Assembly: GCA_021737145.1 (NCBI GenBank) | Contig: JAIPEN010000003.1 | Span: 186,001-250,000 of the forward strand | DNA: 64,000 bases | Direction of reading: 5' to 3' | Origin: Desulfarculaceae bacterium | Lineage (GTDB): Bacteria > Desulfobacterota > Desulfarculia > Desulfarculales > Desulfarculaceae | In this document: piece after piece, positions 34,027 to 42,152 of the stretch | Position numbering within the stretch: position 1 is the stretch's first letter | How the letters are laid out: each line of letters opens with the position of its first letter | Notes under the pieces: model-generated | What the model was told of the DNA's origin: nothing | Database searches by the model: none | The model's input: only the letters and a program-made list of their open reading frames with translations | Program-made: the position numbers and the translations under genes

Positions 34027-34801
34027 GCAGCCCGAACTCCTCTCCTCCGCCCAGATAGGTGCGGATCACCTCGGGGTTCTGCTGAATCCGATCGGGCGGG
34101 CCCTGGGCGATGAGCTTGCCCCCGCTGAGCACCGCCACCTGATCGGATATGCGCATCACCAGGGCCATGTCGTGCTCCACCAGCACCACCCCGATGCCCT
34201 GGTCCTTGATCTTCACGATCAGCTCGCCCAGTTGCTCGGTCTCGGCCGGGTTGAGCCCGGCCACCGGCTCGTCCAAGAGCATCATCTTGGGCCGCGCGGC
34301 CAGGGCCCGGGCCAGCTCCAGGCGCTTCTGGTCGCCGTAGGCCAGCTCCCCGGCCGGCTGACCGGCCAGCTCCTCCAGGCCGAACAGGGCCAGCATCTCA
34401 TCGGCCCGCTCGCGGATGGCCGCTTCCTGCCTGCGCAAAAAGGGCAGGCGCAGCATGGCCGCGCTGAAGCCGCCGTGGCTGTCGGCGTGCAGGCCCACCA
34501 TCACATTTTCCCGCACGTTCATCAGGCCGAAGACCTGCAAGTTCTGGAAGGTGCGGGTAAGGCCCAAGCGGGCCAGCTTGTGGCCGGGCAGGCCCAGCAC
34601 GGCCTCGCCGTCAAAGTCCACGGCCCCGGAGTCCGGGGCGATGACCCCGCTCACGCAGTTGATGGCCGTGGTCTTGCCCGCCCCGTTGGGCCCGATGAGC
34701 GCGGTGATGCTCCCGGCCGGGGCGGCCAGGCTGAAGTCCTCCAGGGCCTGCAAGCCGCCGAAGCGGATGGACAGCCCCTCTATGCGCAGCAGGGCGGCCA
34801 T
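34019..34801 (-). CDS. livG: Branched-chain amino-acid ABC transporter ATPase LivG
   Basis: A 260-residue ATP-binding subunit that pairs with LivF. Walker A is GPNGAGKTT, the signature is LAYGDQKRLELARALA and Walker B is MMLLDEPVAGLNP, followed by VLVEHDMALVM with the switch His. The long insert between Walker A and signature (GLTRTFQNLQVFGLMNVRENVMVGLH) is the LivG hallmark. It begins directly after the livM stop with no gap, so the subunits are made together. Confidence 0.94.
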   Translation of the reverse strand: MAALLRIEGLSIRFGGLQALEDFSLAAPAGSITALIGPNGAGKTTAINCVSGVIAPDSGAVDFDGEAVLGLPGHKLARLGLTRTFQNLQVFGLMNVRENVMVGLHADSHGGFSAAMLRLPFLRRQEAAIRERADEMLALFGLEELAGQPAGELAYGDQKRLELARALAARPKMMLLDEPVAGLNPAETEQLGELIVKIKDQGIGVVLVEHDMALVMRISDQVAVLSGGKLIAQGPPDRIQQNPEVIRTYLGGGEEFGLLA

Positions 34802-35758
34802 CTAAAAGGCCCTCCCGCCGGGGCGCATCCGCTTGCCCTCCAGCCAGCCCACCACGCCCTGGGGCAGGAAGATCAGGAGCACCAGGAGGATGCCGCCGAA
34901 GATGATGTCCTTGTACTCCTCCACCACGGCCAGGAGCTGGGGCAGCGGGGTGATAAGCGCCGCGCCGAACAGGCCGCCCCACAGGCTGCCCATGCCCCCG
35001 ATGATGCACATGGTCACCAGCTCCACCGACTTGAAGATGTCGAAGGTGGCCGGGGTGATGATGCCGTAGTAGTGGGCATAGAGGCTGCCGGCCACCGAGG
35101 CGTAGACCGCGCTGACCACGAACACCTTGACCTTGTAGGCCTCGATGGGCACGCCGGAGGCGGCCGCGGCCAGGGGCGACTCGTGCAGGGCCTTGAGCCC
35201 CCGCCCCACCCGGGAGTGCACCAGATTGCGGGCCAGGCCCAGCCCCACCAGCACCAGGCCCCAGGCCAGCCAATAAAAGGACTGGTCCGTGGCGATGGCA
35301 TGGCCGAACAAACTCAGCGGCGGGATGCCGGAGTAGCCGCTGGGCCCGCCGGTGATGTCGTCCAGCTGCACCATGAGCACGCTGACGATGAGGTTGAAGC
35401 CCAGGGTGGCCATTACCAGGTAGTTGCCCTTGAGCCGCAGGGTGGGCACCCCGATGATGGTGGCCACCAAGGCCACCACCGCGGCCGCGAAGATCAGGGT
35501 GAGCCAGGGCTCCCAACCGTAGGAGCCGGTGAGGATGCCCGAGATGTAGGCCCCCAGGCCGAAAAAGGCGGCATGGCCCAGGCTGATGTGGCCCGCGTAG
35601 CCGATGAGCAGGTTCAGGCCCGTGACCACCATCACGTTCAGGGCCACCACGTTGAACACGTTGAGGTAATAGGGGTTGCTCACCGCCAGGGGCAGCAGGG
35701 CCAGCAAAACGGCCAGGGCCAGGAGCCCGGCGTAAAAGCGTTTGCCCGAACTGGTCAC
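34802..35758 (-). CDS. livM: Branched-chain amino-acid ABC transporter permease LivM
   Basis: A 318-residue inner-membrane permease. Eight or more hydrophobic helices are present, with the family segments LNLLIGYAGHISLGHAAFFGLGAY and RGLKALHESPLAAAASGVPIEAYKVKVFV (coupling helix). GTG 35758 overlaps the livH stop by 4 nt (GTGA). Longer open frame upstream only mirrors livH in another frame. The chain ends in a basic WLEGKRMRPGGRAF tail. Confidence 0.93.
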   Translation of the reverse strand: MTSSGKRFYAGLLALAVLLALLPLAVSNPYYLNVFNVVALNVMVVTGLNLLIGYAGHISLGHAAFFGLGAYISGILTGSYGWEPWLTLIFAAAVVALVATIIGVPTLRLKGNYLVMATLGFNLIVSVLMVQLDDITGGPSGYSGIPPLSLFGHAIATDQSFYWLAWGLVLVGLGLARNLVHSRVGRGLKALHESPLAAAASGVPIEAYKVKVFVVSAVYASVAGSLYAHYYGIITPATFDIFKSVELVTMCIIGGMGSLWGGLFGAALITPLPQLLAVVEEYKDIIFGGILLVLLIFLPQGVVGWLEGKRMRPGGRAF

Positions 35759-36639
35759 ACCCGGTCTCCGCTTTTGACGCCCATGAGCCCGCCGGGGCGC
35801 AGGAACAAGACCAACAGCAACACCACGAAGGCCACCGCGTCCTTGTACACGCTGGAGACCAGCCCGGCGGTGAGGCTCTCGATGAGCCCCAACACCAACC
35901 CGCCCAGGATGGCCCCCACGAAGCTGCCGTAGCCGCCCAACACGGCGGCGGCGAAACCCTTGAGCCCCATGATCACGCCCACCTCGTAGGAAAGACTGGT
36001 GATGGGGGTGATGAGCACCCCGGCCAGGGCGCCCAGGCCGCCGGCCAGGCCGAAGGAGTACATGGTCATGCGGTTGGCGTCTATGCCCATGAGGGCGGCG
36101 GCCGAGGGGTTTATGGCCGTGGCCCGCATGGCCTTGCCGGTGAGGGTGCGGTTGAAAAACCACAGCAGGGCCACGATGGCCGCCAGGGTCATGCCCAGCA
36201 CCCAGAGGTTCTGCGGGGTGAGGGTGGCTCCCAGCACCTTGAGCGGAACCTCGGGGCTCAGCGGGGGCAGGGCCAGGGCCTCCTTGCCCCACAGGTGCTT
36301 GAAGATGCCTCTCATCAGTATGGAAGCGGCGATGGTGATGAAGATGAGCACCATGACCTGGCGGCTCTTGGCCGGGCGGATGGCCAGGCGCTCCAGCAGG
36401 GCCCCCACCAGGGCCACGGACACCACCGCGCAGGGGAAGGCCAGGATCATGGGCAGGCCCGCCCCGGTGAGGAAGGTGTAGGCCATCAGCCCGCCCAGGG
36501 AGAGGAAATCGCCCTGGGCGAAGTTGACGATGCGGGTGGCGTTGTAGATCAGGCAAAAGCCCAGGGCCACCAGGGCATAGACCGCCCCGGTGGTCAGTCC
36601 GCTGACCACGTACTGGGCTATCTGTTCACCGAAGCTCAC
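35755..36639 (-). CDS. livH: Branched-chain amino-acid ABC transporter permease LivH
   Basis: A 294-residue permease and first gene of the run. It carries the usual opening (QYVVSGLTTGAVYALVALGFCLIYNATRIVNFAQGDFLSLGG) and the LRATAINPSAAALMGIDANRMTMY-type coupling region, with about eight helices. GTG 36639 was chosen since GGGAG is 6 nt upstream and SFGEQIAQYVVSG matches where family members begin; the open frame continues 17 codons further. A strong promoter lies 70-100 nt upstream. Confidence 0.92.
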   Translation of the reverse strand: MSFGEQIAQYVVSGLTTGAVYALVALGFCLIYNATRIVNFAQGDFLSLGGLMAYTFLTGAGLPMILAFPCAVVSVALVGALLERLAIRPAKSRQVMVLIFITIAASILMRGIFKHLWGKEALALPPLSPEVPLKVLGATLTPQNLWVLGMTLAAIVALLWFFNRTLTGKAMRATAINPSAAALMGIDANRMTMYSFGLAGGLGALAGVLITPITSLSYEVGVIMGLKGFAAAVLGGYGSFVGAILGGLVLGLIESLTAGLVSSVYKDAVAFVVLLLVLFLRPGGLMGVKSGDRV

Positions 36640-36707
36640 CCCTGACTCCCTCTCCTTTGGCCCCACCCGGCCGAGCCGGGCGTTTTGCATACAGTATACG
36701 ACACTTG

Positions 36708-36736
36708 GATATACCTACCCCGCCCCGGCTTGTCAA
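36708..36736 (-). promoter_or_regulatory. Sigma-70-type promoter of the liv/paaK operon
   Basis: Minus-strand TTGACA (36731-36736) and TATATC (36708-36713) with 17-bp spacing, about 70 nt before livH. The region just downstream (GTATACTGTATGC) contains a small dyad that could be an operator. Confidence 0.65.
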
Positions 36737-36760
36737 CGCAAGGCGCGTATTTCTGGCCGC

Positions 36761-36789
36761 TTGACAGGAGCGCGGCTGCTTCCCATGAT
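36761..36789 (+). promoter_or_regulatory. Putative promoter of the HdeD-like gene
   Basis: Plus-strand TTGACA (36761-36766) with CATGAT (36784-36789) at 17 bp, divergent from the liv promoter. The start codon is about 52 nt downstream. Confidence 0.5.
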
Positions 36790-36840
36790 GGACAAAAGCC
36801 TCGGGGCGGTTGTGCACCGGGGCGTTAGGAGGAGGAAAGA

Positions 36841-37419
36841 ATGAGCGACAGTGCTAGCCAGACCGGCGGCGTCCTGCCCCGGAGCATTGAAGAGATCAAG
36901 CAGCATCGCGGCGGCCTCATGGTCACGGGAATCATTTCCCTGGTCTTGGGCAGCCTGGCCATCCTGGCCCCTCTGGCCGCTACCATGGCGGTCACTCTGC
37001 TCATTGGCGCGGTGATCCTGCTGCAGGGAGTGATCCAGCTCATCCACTGCTTCCGAGCCAAGGGGTGGAGCGCCTTTGTCTGGAACCTGCTGGTGGCCAT
37101 CGTTTACGTCATCGCCGGCGGGCTGATCCTGGCCCGGCCCCTGCTGGGCGCAGTCACCATCACCCTGGTGCTGGCCATCTTCTTCCTGGTGGAGGGAGTG
37201 GTAAAGCTGGGCCTGGCCTTCAAGGTGAAGCCCGCGCCCAACTGGAAATGGATTCTGTTCAGCGGGATCATGGGCGTGGTGCTGGGCCTGATCATCCTTT
37301 CGGGCTGGCCCGGCGACAGCCTGGCCGTGTTGGGCCTGTTTTTGGGCATTGACCTGATTTTCGGGGGTTGGGCCATGATCATGCTGGCCGCGGGGGCCAA
37401 GCAGGCGCCAGCGGCCTAG
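36841..37419 (+). CDS. HdeD family (DUF308) membrane protein
   Basis: A 192-residue protein with six hydrophobic helices arranged as three hairpins, the DUF308/HdeD fold. Typical segments are LVTGIISLVLGSLAILAPLAATMAVTLLIGAVILLQGVIQLIHCF and the related later repeats (ILARPLLGAVTITLVLAIFFLVEGVVKLG and VLGLIILSGWPGDSLAVLGLFLGIDLIFGGW). HdeD in E. coli is linked to acid resistance at high cell density, but most homologues are undefined. ATG follows GGAGGAAAG. The stop codon TAG lies inside the left terminal inverted repeat of the element that follows. Confidence 0.87.
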   Translation: MSDSASQTGGVLPRSIEEIKQHRGGLMVTGIISLVLGSLAILAPLAATMAVTLLIGAVILLQGVIQLIHCFRAKGWSAFVWNLLVAIVYVIAGGLILARPLLGAVTITLVLAIFFLVEGVVKLGLAFKVKPAPNWKWILFSGIMGVVLGLIILSGWPGDSLAVLGLFLGIDLIFGGWAMIMLAAGAKQAPAA

Positions 37420-37677
37420 GCCGCCTATTTCATGAGGTTGGGGCGTCCCAACCCATGGCCCCGTTCAAATGGGGCCTTTATGAAATAGGCGCCGGCATTA
37501 TCAGGGAATGGCTTGCTCCTGCTCCGGCACAGCCAGCCGCTGGCAGACAAGGCGTCCGGCAAGCGAGGGCCGCAGGCGTAGCCAGAGCTACGTCCAGGCC
37601 CGAGCGCGGCCAGCAACGCAGTATGCCGGTGGCTGGCGCAGCCGGACGCACGGCCTCCATGAAATATGCGGCCTAGG
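37415..37677. mobile_element. 263-bp element with 20-bp terminal inverted repeats (MITE-like)
   Basis: Left end 37415-37434 and right end 37658-37677 are inverted copies, 19 of 20 bases identical. No coding frame of note lies between. An internal inverted pair (37423-37433 with 37480-37490) and a central GGGGC/GCCCC hairpin add structure. The 69 bp at the right end recur in degenerate form at 19633-19701. The stop codons of both neighbouring genes lie in the terminal repeats, so as RNA it would also act as a large bidirectional terminator. Confidence 0.65.
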
Positions 37678-39427
37678 TCTCTTCCCGCCCGTCCAGGGCG
37701 CTCTTGCGCTGGGTGGTGGTGTAGACGCTGATGATGTCCCGGTGGCTTAGCACGCCCACCAGGTGCGGGTCATTGGGGCCGGCCACCACCGGCAGAGTGG
37801 CGTAGTCCTTGGCCGAAATTTTCCGCAGGGCGGTGTCCAGGGTGTCGGAGGGAACCACGGTCTGCACCGTGTCCGTGGCCAGTTCGGCCACCACCACCAG
37901 ATCCCACAGGTCCTTGTCCACGTAATGCCCGGCATAATCGGCGTGGGACAGGATGCCCTTGAGCTCGCCCCTCTCGTCGACCACCGGGAACGAGGCGAAC
38001 TTGGAGCGCATCACCTTGTGGTGGAACTGGCCCAGGGTCATGTTCTGGGGCACGCTGTCCACCTGGGGCCGCATGGCCTGGGCCACGGTCAGTGAGCGCA
38101 GCAGGTTCATGTCCTTGCCCGCGTGGATGTTTATGCCCCGGCGAACCAGCTTGAGGGTGTAGATGGACTCGGGGTTGATGCGTTGGGCCACCATGGTGGC
38201 CAGGGTGCAGCCGATCATCAGGGGCAGGATTATCTGATACCCCCCGGTCATCTCGAACAGGATCAAAAAGGCGGTGATGGGCCCGTGGGTGGCCCCGGCC
38301 ACCACCCCGGCCATGCCCACGATGGCATAGGCCCCGGCCCCGGCGGTGAAGCCCGGCGCTATTTCATGGGCCAGGCCCCCGAAGGCGCCGCCCAGCATGG
38401 CCCCGATGACCAGCGAGGGCGCGAAGATGCCGCCGGACATGCCTCCGGCGATGGTCAGGCTGGTGGCGAAGATCTTGGCCACCATGACCATGAGCATGAG
38501 CCACCAGACCATCTGGTGGTTCAGGGCCAGCTCGATGCCCTCGTAGCCCACCCCCAGCACCCAGGGAAAGGCCAGGCCCATGGCCCCCAGGCCCACCCCG
38601 GCCAGGGGGGCCTTGAGGTACTCGGGGATGCGCACCGCGTCCACCCAGTCCTCGACCTTGTACAGGGTGGCGGTGAAGCCGGCGCCCACCACCCCGGCCG
38701 CCACCCCCAGCCCGGCGTAGAGCAGCAGCTCCCAGGCCGAGACCAGCTGGTAGGCCGGCACCATGAAGGCCGGGAAATCGCCCAGATAAAAGCGGCTGAT
38801 GGCCGTGGCCATCACCGCCGAGATCACGATGGGGCTGAAGGTGGCCACCGCGAAGTCGCCCAGGATGATCTCCATGGCGAACATCATGCCCGCCACCGGG
38901 GCGTTGAAGGTGGCCGCGATGCCGGCCGCCGCGCCGCAGCCCACCAGGATGCGCATGCGCCCGGCGCTCACCTTGCAAATCTGACCCACCACGCTGCCGA
39001 TGGCCGAGCCGATCTGCACGATGGGCCCCTCCCGGCCCACCGAGCCGCCCACCGCGATGGACAGGGCCGAGGCCAGGGACTTGACGATCACCACCCGCAT
39101 GCGGATGAAGCCGCCCTGCAGGCTCACCGCCTCCATCACCTCGGGCACCCCGTGGCCCTTGGCCTCGCGGGCCACGAAGTAGATCAGGGGCCCCACCACC
39201 AGGCCGCCGGCCAGGGGCACGGCCAGCAGATACCACCAGGGAAGACCGGCCACCACCGTCAATAAATTGGCGTCGCTGCCATAGGACAAGGTGCGCAGCA
39301 GGTTGATGAGATAGCGAAAGCCCACCGCGCCGTAGCCCCCCAGCACGCCCACCACCACGCCCAGGACCATGAGTATGCCCTGCTCGGTGGTCCAGAAGCC
39401 TTGGGTGAATTTTTTCAAAGGGGTCAT
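37673..39427 (-). CDS. ClC family chloride channel/antiporter with C-terminal CBS pair
   Basis: A 584-residue ClC protein. The anion-path motifs are visible: GKGHG-type region (AKGHGVPEVMEA), GGSVGREGPIVQIG with gating Glu133, and GGMSGGIFAPSLVIGAMLG. A second glutamate in the helix MFAMEIILGD is where the proton glutamate of exchangers sits, so Cl-/H+ exchange is likely. After about ten membrane helices a CBS pair occupies about residues 450-575 (MRPQVDSVPQNMTLGQF ... VGVLSHRDII), which usually binds adenine nucleotides. The stop codon is in the right terminal repeat of the adjoining element. Confidence 0.93.
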   Translation of the reverse strand: MTPLKKFTQGFWTTEQGILMVLGVVVGVLGGYGAVGFRYLINLLRTLSYGSDANLLTVVAGLPWWYLLAVPLAGGLVVGPLIYFVAREAKGHGVPEVMEAVSLQGGFIRMRVVIVKSLASALSIAVGGSVGREGPIVQIGSAIGSVVGQICKVSAGRMRILVGCGAAAGIAATFNAPVAGMMFAMEIILGDFAVATFSPIVISAVMATAISRFYLGDFPAFMVPAYQLVSAWELLLYAGLGVAAGVVGAGFTATLYKVEDWVDAVRIPEYLKAPLAGVGLGAMGLAFPWVLGVGYEGIELALNHQMVWWLMLMVMVAKIFATSLTIAGGMSGGIFAPSLVIGAMLGGAFGGLAHEIAPGFTAGAGAYAIVGMAGVVAGATHGPITAFLILFEMTGGYQIILPLMIGCTLATMVAQRINPESIYTLKLVRRGINIHAGKDMNLLRSLTVAQAMRPQVDSVPQNMTLGQFHHKVMRSKFASFPVVDERGELKGILSHADYAGHYVDKDLWDLVVVAELATDTVQTVVPSDTLDTALRKISAKDYATLPVVAGPNDPHLVGVLSHRDIISVYTTTQRKSALDGREET

Positions 39428-39897
39428 TGCCGGGCCTGTATGAAGGCGTGATTTTGCCGCACCTAGCTTTTCACCATAGCAAATCGCCCCGGTCCAGCGT
39501 CAAGCACAGACCGCGGCCCGCATCACTTCACTTGAACTTCACACTGGAACGACAAAAAAAAGCTTGTAGGTTCACACGCTTAATGCGTAGTATACACTTG
39601 TCCAACAAATTACTTCAAAGCTTGTCCCAGCAGGGGGTATGCCCGGTGAAGTTGGGCCCTGGCAGAAAGCAGACCGTCAAGGCCGGCCGGATGCCGTGAT
39701 ATCAACCGGGCAAGTCCGCTACTCCCTAACAAATCATGAGGCTGCGGGGAAAGCCGCCTGCGGCTGCACCCCCGCCGCCGGGGAGCAGTGCAATGCGCGT
39801 GACGGTCGTCGGCCGCCCTGTTTGCATCGGTGCCGGCAATCGCCGGGCCCGGAGCGGACAGAGTTTGGCCCATGGGGGTAACCGTCCGGTTTCACTC
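39428..39897 (+). other. 470-bp spacer with promoter-like boxes and a GC-rich foldable leader
   Basis: No gene is convincing here. The first part is AT-rich and includes a possible plus-strand promoter TTGTAG (39564-39569) and TAGTAT (39588-39593), 18-bp spacing. From about 39620 to 39890 the sequence is GC-rich with many local hairpins (AGCCGC/GCGGCT near 39760). The segment GGGCAAGTCC ... GGGGAAAGCC (39708-39763) recalls parts of the c-di-GMP-I aptamer but lacks the rest of the consensus. It may be a structured leader of the acyltransferase gene. Confidence 0.35.
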
Positions 39898-40914
39898 ATG
39901 GTGAGACTGAAGGCCTGGTTGCTGACCTGGGCCAAGACCCGGCTGCAATTAAAGGATTTGAGTTCCTTTTTGCAGCTTTCCTGGAACACCTGGATTTTCG
40001 GAGCCTTGCCCGCCTGGCTCAGCCGGTGGTATTTGGGCGTTTTGGGATGGCTTTATTTCCATTTGGCCTCCAAGGAAACCGGGGCCATCAAAAGGTCCCT
40101 GGCCCACTGCCTGCCGGGCGGCATGCCCCGCCGCACCTGGCAACGCACAAGGGCCGGCATTATCGACCATTATCACGAAAAGCTCTATCTGGCCTTCAAG
40201 AGCTTCCCCACCATTCGGGCCAACTGCCTCAAGCGGGTGAAAATCACCAATCAGGAGGTGCTGGACCAGGCCGTGGCCCAAGGCCGGGGGGTGCTGTTGA
40301 TCACCGGGCATTACGGCGCCCTGGAGTTCATGCCCGGCGCCCTGGCCTTCCGCGACTATCCCCTGTCGGTGATGGTGCACTGCAAGACTCCGCGCCTCAG
40401 GGCCATTCTGGAGGACCGCTCCTCCCGGGCCGGCACCGAGCTCATGGACCCCAAATCCGGGGAGGTGTTCTTCACCGCGGTGGAACACCTCAAGCGGGGC
40501 CGGGTGCTGGTCACCCAGTGCGACGAGATCAGCATGTGGAAGCCCTACAAGGACAAGACCACCCGCTTCCTGGGCCTGGATGTCCCCCTGGACCGCTCCA
40601 TGGACCTGTTGGCCCGCAAGTCCAAGGCCGTGGTGGTCATGGGCCTGGTGCATCGCTTGGGAGGCCGCCGTTACGAGCTGGAGCTGCTCGACCCCCGAAA
40701 GCACCCCGCTGGCCAGGGCCAGACCCAGGTTTCGGCCCAGTGCCTTTCGGTGCTCAGCGATTATGTTCTCAAGCAGCCCAACCAATGGTATGAATGGAAA
40801 AAACTGAACCAGTTCTTGCCTGCCCAAGCGGACGCGGTGAATGCGAATAACAAGCCTGAGCGCCTATTTGATACGTTGGCCCTTCAGCCTGGCGGTGTCC
40901 CACAGCCTGGCTAG
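39898..40914 (+). CDS. LpxL/HtrB-like lysophospholipid acyltransferase
   Basis: A 338-residue membrane-associated acyltransferase. One N-terminal hydrophobic region (about residues 30-55) precedes the catalytic His138-X4-Glu143 in GVLLITGHYGALEFMPG, which with the following RGRVLVTQCDE segment is the HtrB/LpxL pattern. Such enzymes add secondary acyl chains to lipid A or related lipids. The central sequence VHCKTPRLRAILEDRSSRAGTE also fits. The start is uncertain, since ATG 39898 lacks a good ribosome site. The 3' end overlaps the next gene by 74 nt in a different frame, which is unusual. Confidence 0.82.
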   Translation: MVRLKAWLLTWAKTRLQLKDLSSFLQLSWNTWIFGALPAWLSRWYLGVLGWLYFHLASKETGAIKRSLAHCLPGGMPRRTWQRTRAGIIDHYHEKLYLAFKSFPTIRANCLKRVKITNQEVLDQAVAQGRGVLLITGHYGALEFMPGALAFRDYPLSVMVHCKTPRLRAILEDRSSRAGTELMDPKSGEVFFTAVEHLKRGRVLVTQCDEISMWKPYKDKTTRFLGLDVPLDRSMDLLARKSKAVVVMGLVHRLGGRRYELELLDPRKHPAGQGQTQVSAQCLSVLSDYVLKQPNQWYEWKKLNQFLPAQADAVNANNKPERLFDTLALQPGGVPQPG

Positions 40915-41965
40915 CAACACGGCCACCGCCAACGTGGTGGTCGCCCTGACCGACGAGCGCGGTCTGGTCGGTTACGGCGAGGGGGTGCCCCGCAGTTATG
41001 TGACTGGAGAAGAAGTAGAGGGTTCCCTGGCCGCCCTGCGCGGCGGCCTGGGAGCCCTGCTCCCGGGAGCCAACATACCCGAGGAAAAGGCCCTGGGCTG
41101 GCTGGAAAAAGCCGCCGGGGCCCGGGCCCTGGACGCGGCTCCGGCCGCGGCCTGCGCCCTGGAGACCGCCCTGCTGGATTTGGCCGGAAAGCGCCTGGAC
41201 AGGCCGGTGAGCGCCCTGCTCTCGCCGGCCGCGCCCGGTCCGGTCACCTACAGCGCGGTGGTTCCCCTGCTTCCCGCCCCGGCCCTGCCCGCCATCCTGG
41301 GCCAGATCCAGGCCCTGGGCCTGGAGCTGGTCAAGGTGAAGGTGGAGCGCCGGGGAGGCCGGGATCTGGTGGCCCGGGTGCGGGCCGCCCTGGGGCCCAA
41401 GACCCACCTGAGGGTGGACGCCAACGCCGCCTGGAGCCCTGACGAGGCCATCGAGCAGATCGAGTCCCTGGCCTCCCTGGGGGTGGAGGCGGTGGAGCAG
41501 CCGGTGCCCCGGAGCGACCTCCCGGGCCTGGCCCGGGTCAACGCGGCGGTGGAGCCCCTGCTCATCGCCGACGAGTCCCTGTGCACCCGGGCCGACGCCG
41601 AGGCCCTCATCGCCGCCTCGGCGGTGGGCTGCTTCAACCTGCGCCTGTCCAAGTGCGGCGGCCCGGCCCGCACCCTGGCCCTCATGGGCCTGGCCCGCGA
41701 GGCCGGCCTCGGATGCATGCTGGGCTGCCAGGTGGGCGAGCTGGGCATCCTTTCGGCCCTGGGCCGCCAGTTCGCCTCGATCCATCCGGAGCTGCTCTAT
41801 CTGGAAGGCAGCCTGACCCGCTTCTTCGTGGAGCGCGACCTCATCGCCCAGGACCTCACCTTCGGTCCCGGCGGAGTGGCGCCGCCTCTGGACGGCCCCG
41901 GCTTGGGGATCGAGGTCTTGCCGCAAGCCCTTGAGGGAAGTGAGCAATTCACTATTTCACCTTGA
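40841..41965 (+). CDS. Enolase-superfamily dipeptide epimerase
   Basis: A 374-residue muconate-lactonising-subgroup enzyme, most like L-Ala-D/L-Glu epimerase. Catalytic KxK lysines 165 and 167 (LVKVKVE), metal ligands Asp193 (with Asn195), Glu219 and Asp244, and Lys271 (LRLSKCGG) on the other face are all present; the C-terminal CQVGE loop is also typical. It would epimerise dipeptides, often in murein-peptide recycling. The N-terminus (MRITSLSAYLIRWPF) matches where this family begins, so the start inside the acyltransferase gene is real. The overlap of 74 nt suggests coupled translation. With namZ, this is the second murein-recycling candidate in the window. Confidence 0.87.
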   Translation: MRITSLSAYLIRWPFSLAVSHSLASNTATANVVVALTDERGLVGYGEGVPRSYVTGEEVEGSLAALRGGLGALLPGANIPEEKALGWLEKAAGARALDAAPAAACALETALLDLAGKRLDRPVSALLSPAAPGPVTYSAVVPLLPAPALPAILGQIQALGLELVKVKVERRGGRDLVARVRAALGPKTHLRVDANAAWSPDEAIEQIESLASLGVEAVEQPVPRSDLPGLARVNAAVEPLLIADESLCTRADAEALIAASAVGCFNLRLSKCGGPARTLALMGLAREAGLGCMLGCQVGELGILSALGRQFASIHPELLYLEGSLTRFFVERDLIAQDLTFGPGGVAPPLDGPGLGIEVLPQALEGSEQFTISP

Positions 41966-42053
41966 AATGGCCCCCAGGGCCCCCGAGGCCACTACATGTT
42001 GTATCGTGTTAATTTGACTGCCCAATAAAGGCAGCGCTTTTTGCACTATCCTA

Positions 42054-42082
42054 TTGACAAAACCATGGCCGCGATGAATAAA
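42054..42082 (+). promoter_or_regulatory. Putative promoter of the HD-GYP gene
   Basis: TTGACA (42054-42059) and AATAAA (42077-42082) at 17-bp spacing, about 70 nt before the GTG start. The preceding 60 nt are AT-rich. Confidence 0.5.
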
Positions 42083-42152
42083 TTGGTAACAAGTTAGCGT
42101 AAAACTTAAGGCTTTCCAGCCTCCCCCCCACTTTGCGGGATGGAAACAAGCC

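Noticed and set aside
39427..39699. 90-residue plus-strand frame upstream of the acyltransferase
   Set aside because: No ribosome site, odd composition, and it overlaps likely promoter sequence.
39690..39800. c-di-GMP-I or cobalamin riboswitch upstream of the acyltransferase
   Set aside because: Only fragments of either consensus can be matched by eye, in incomplete order; kept only as a low-interest leader finding.
41991..42002. ACTACATGTTGT, similar to the palindrome before nrdJ
   Set aside because: Imperfect dyad, no second box at 31 bp, and the gene downstream is not an nrd gene.
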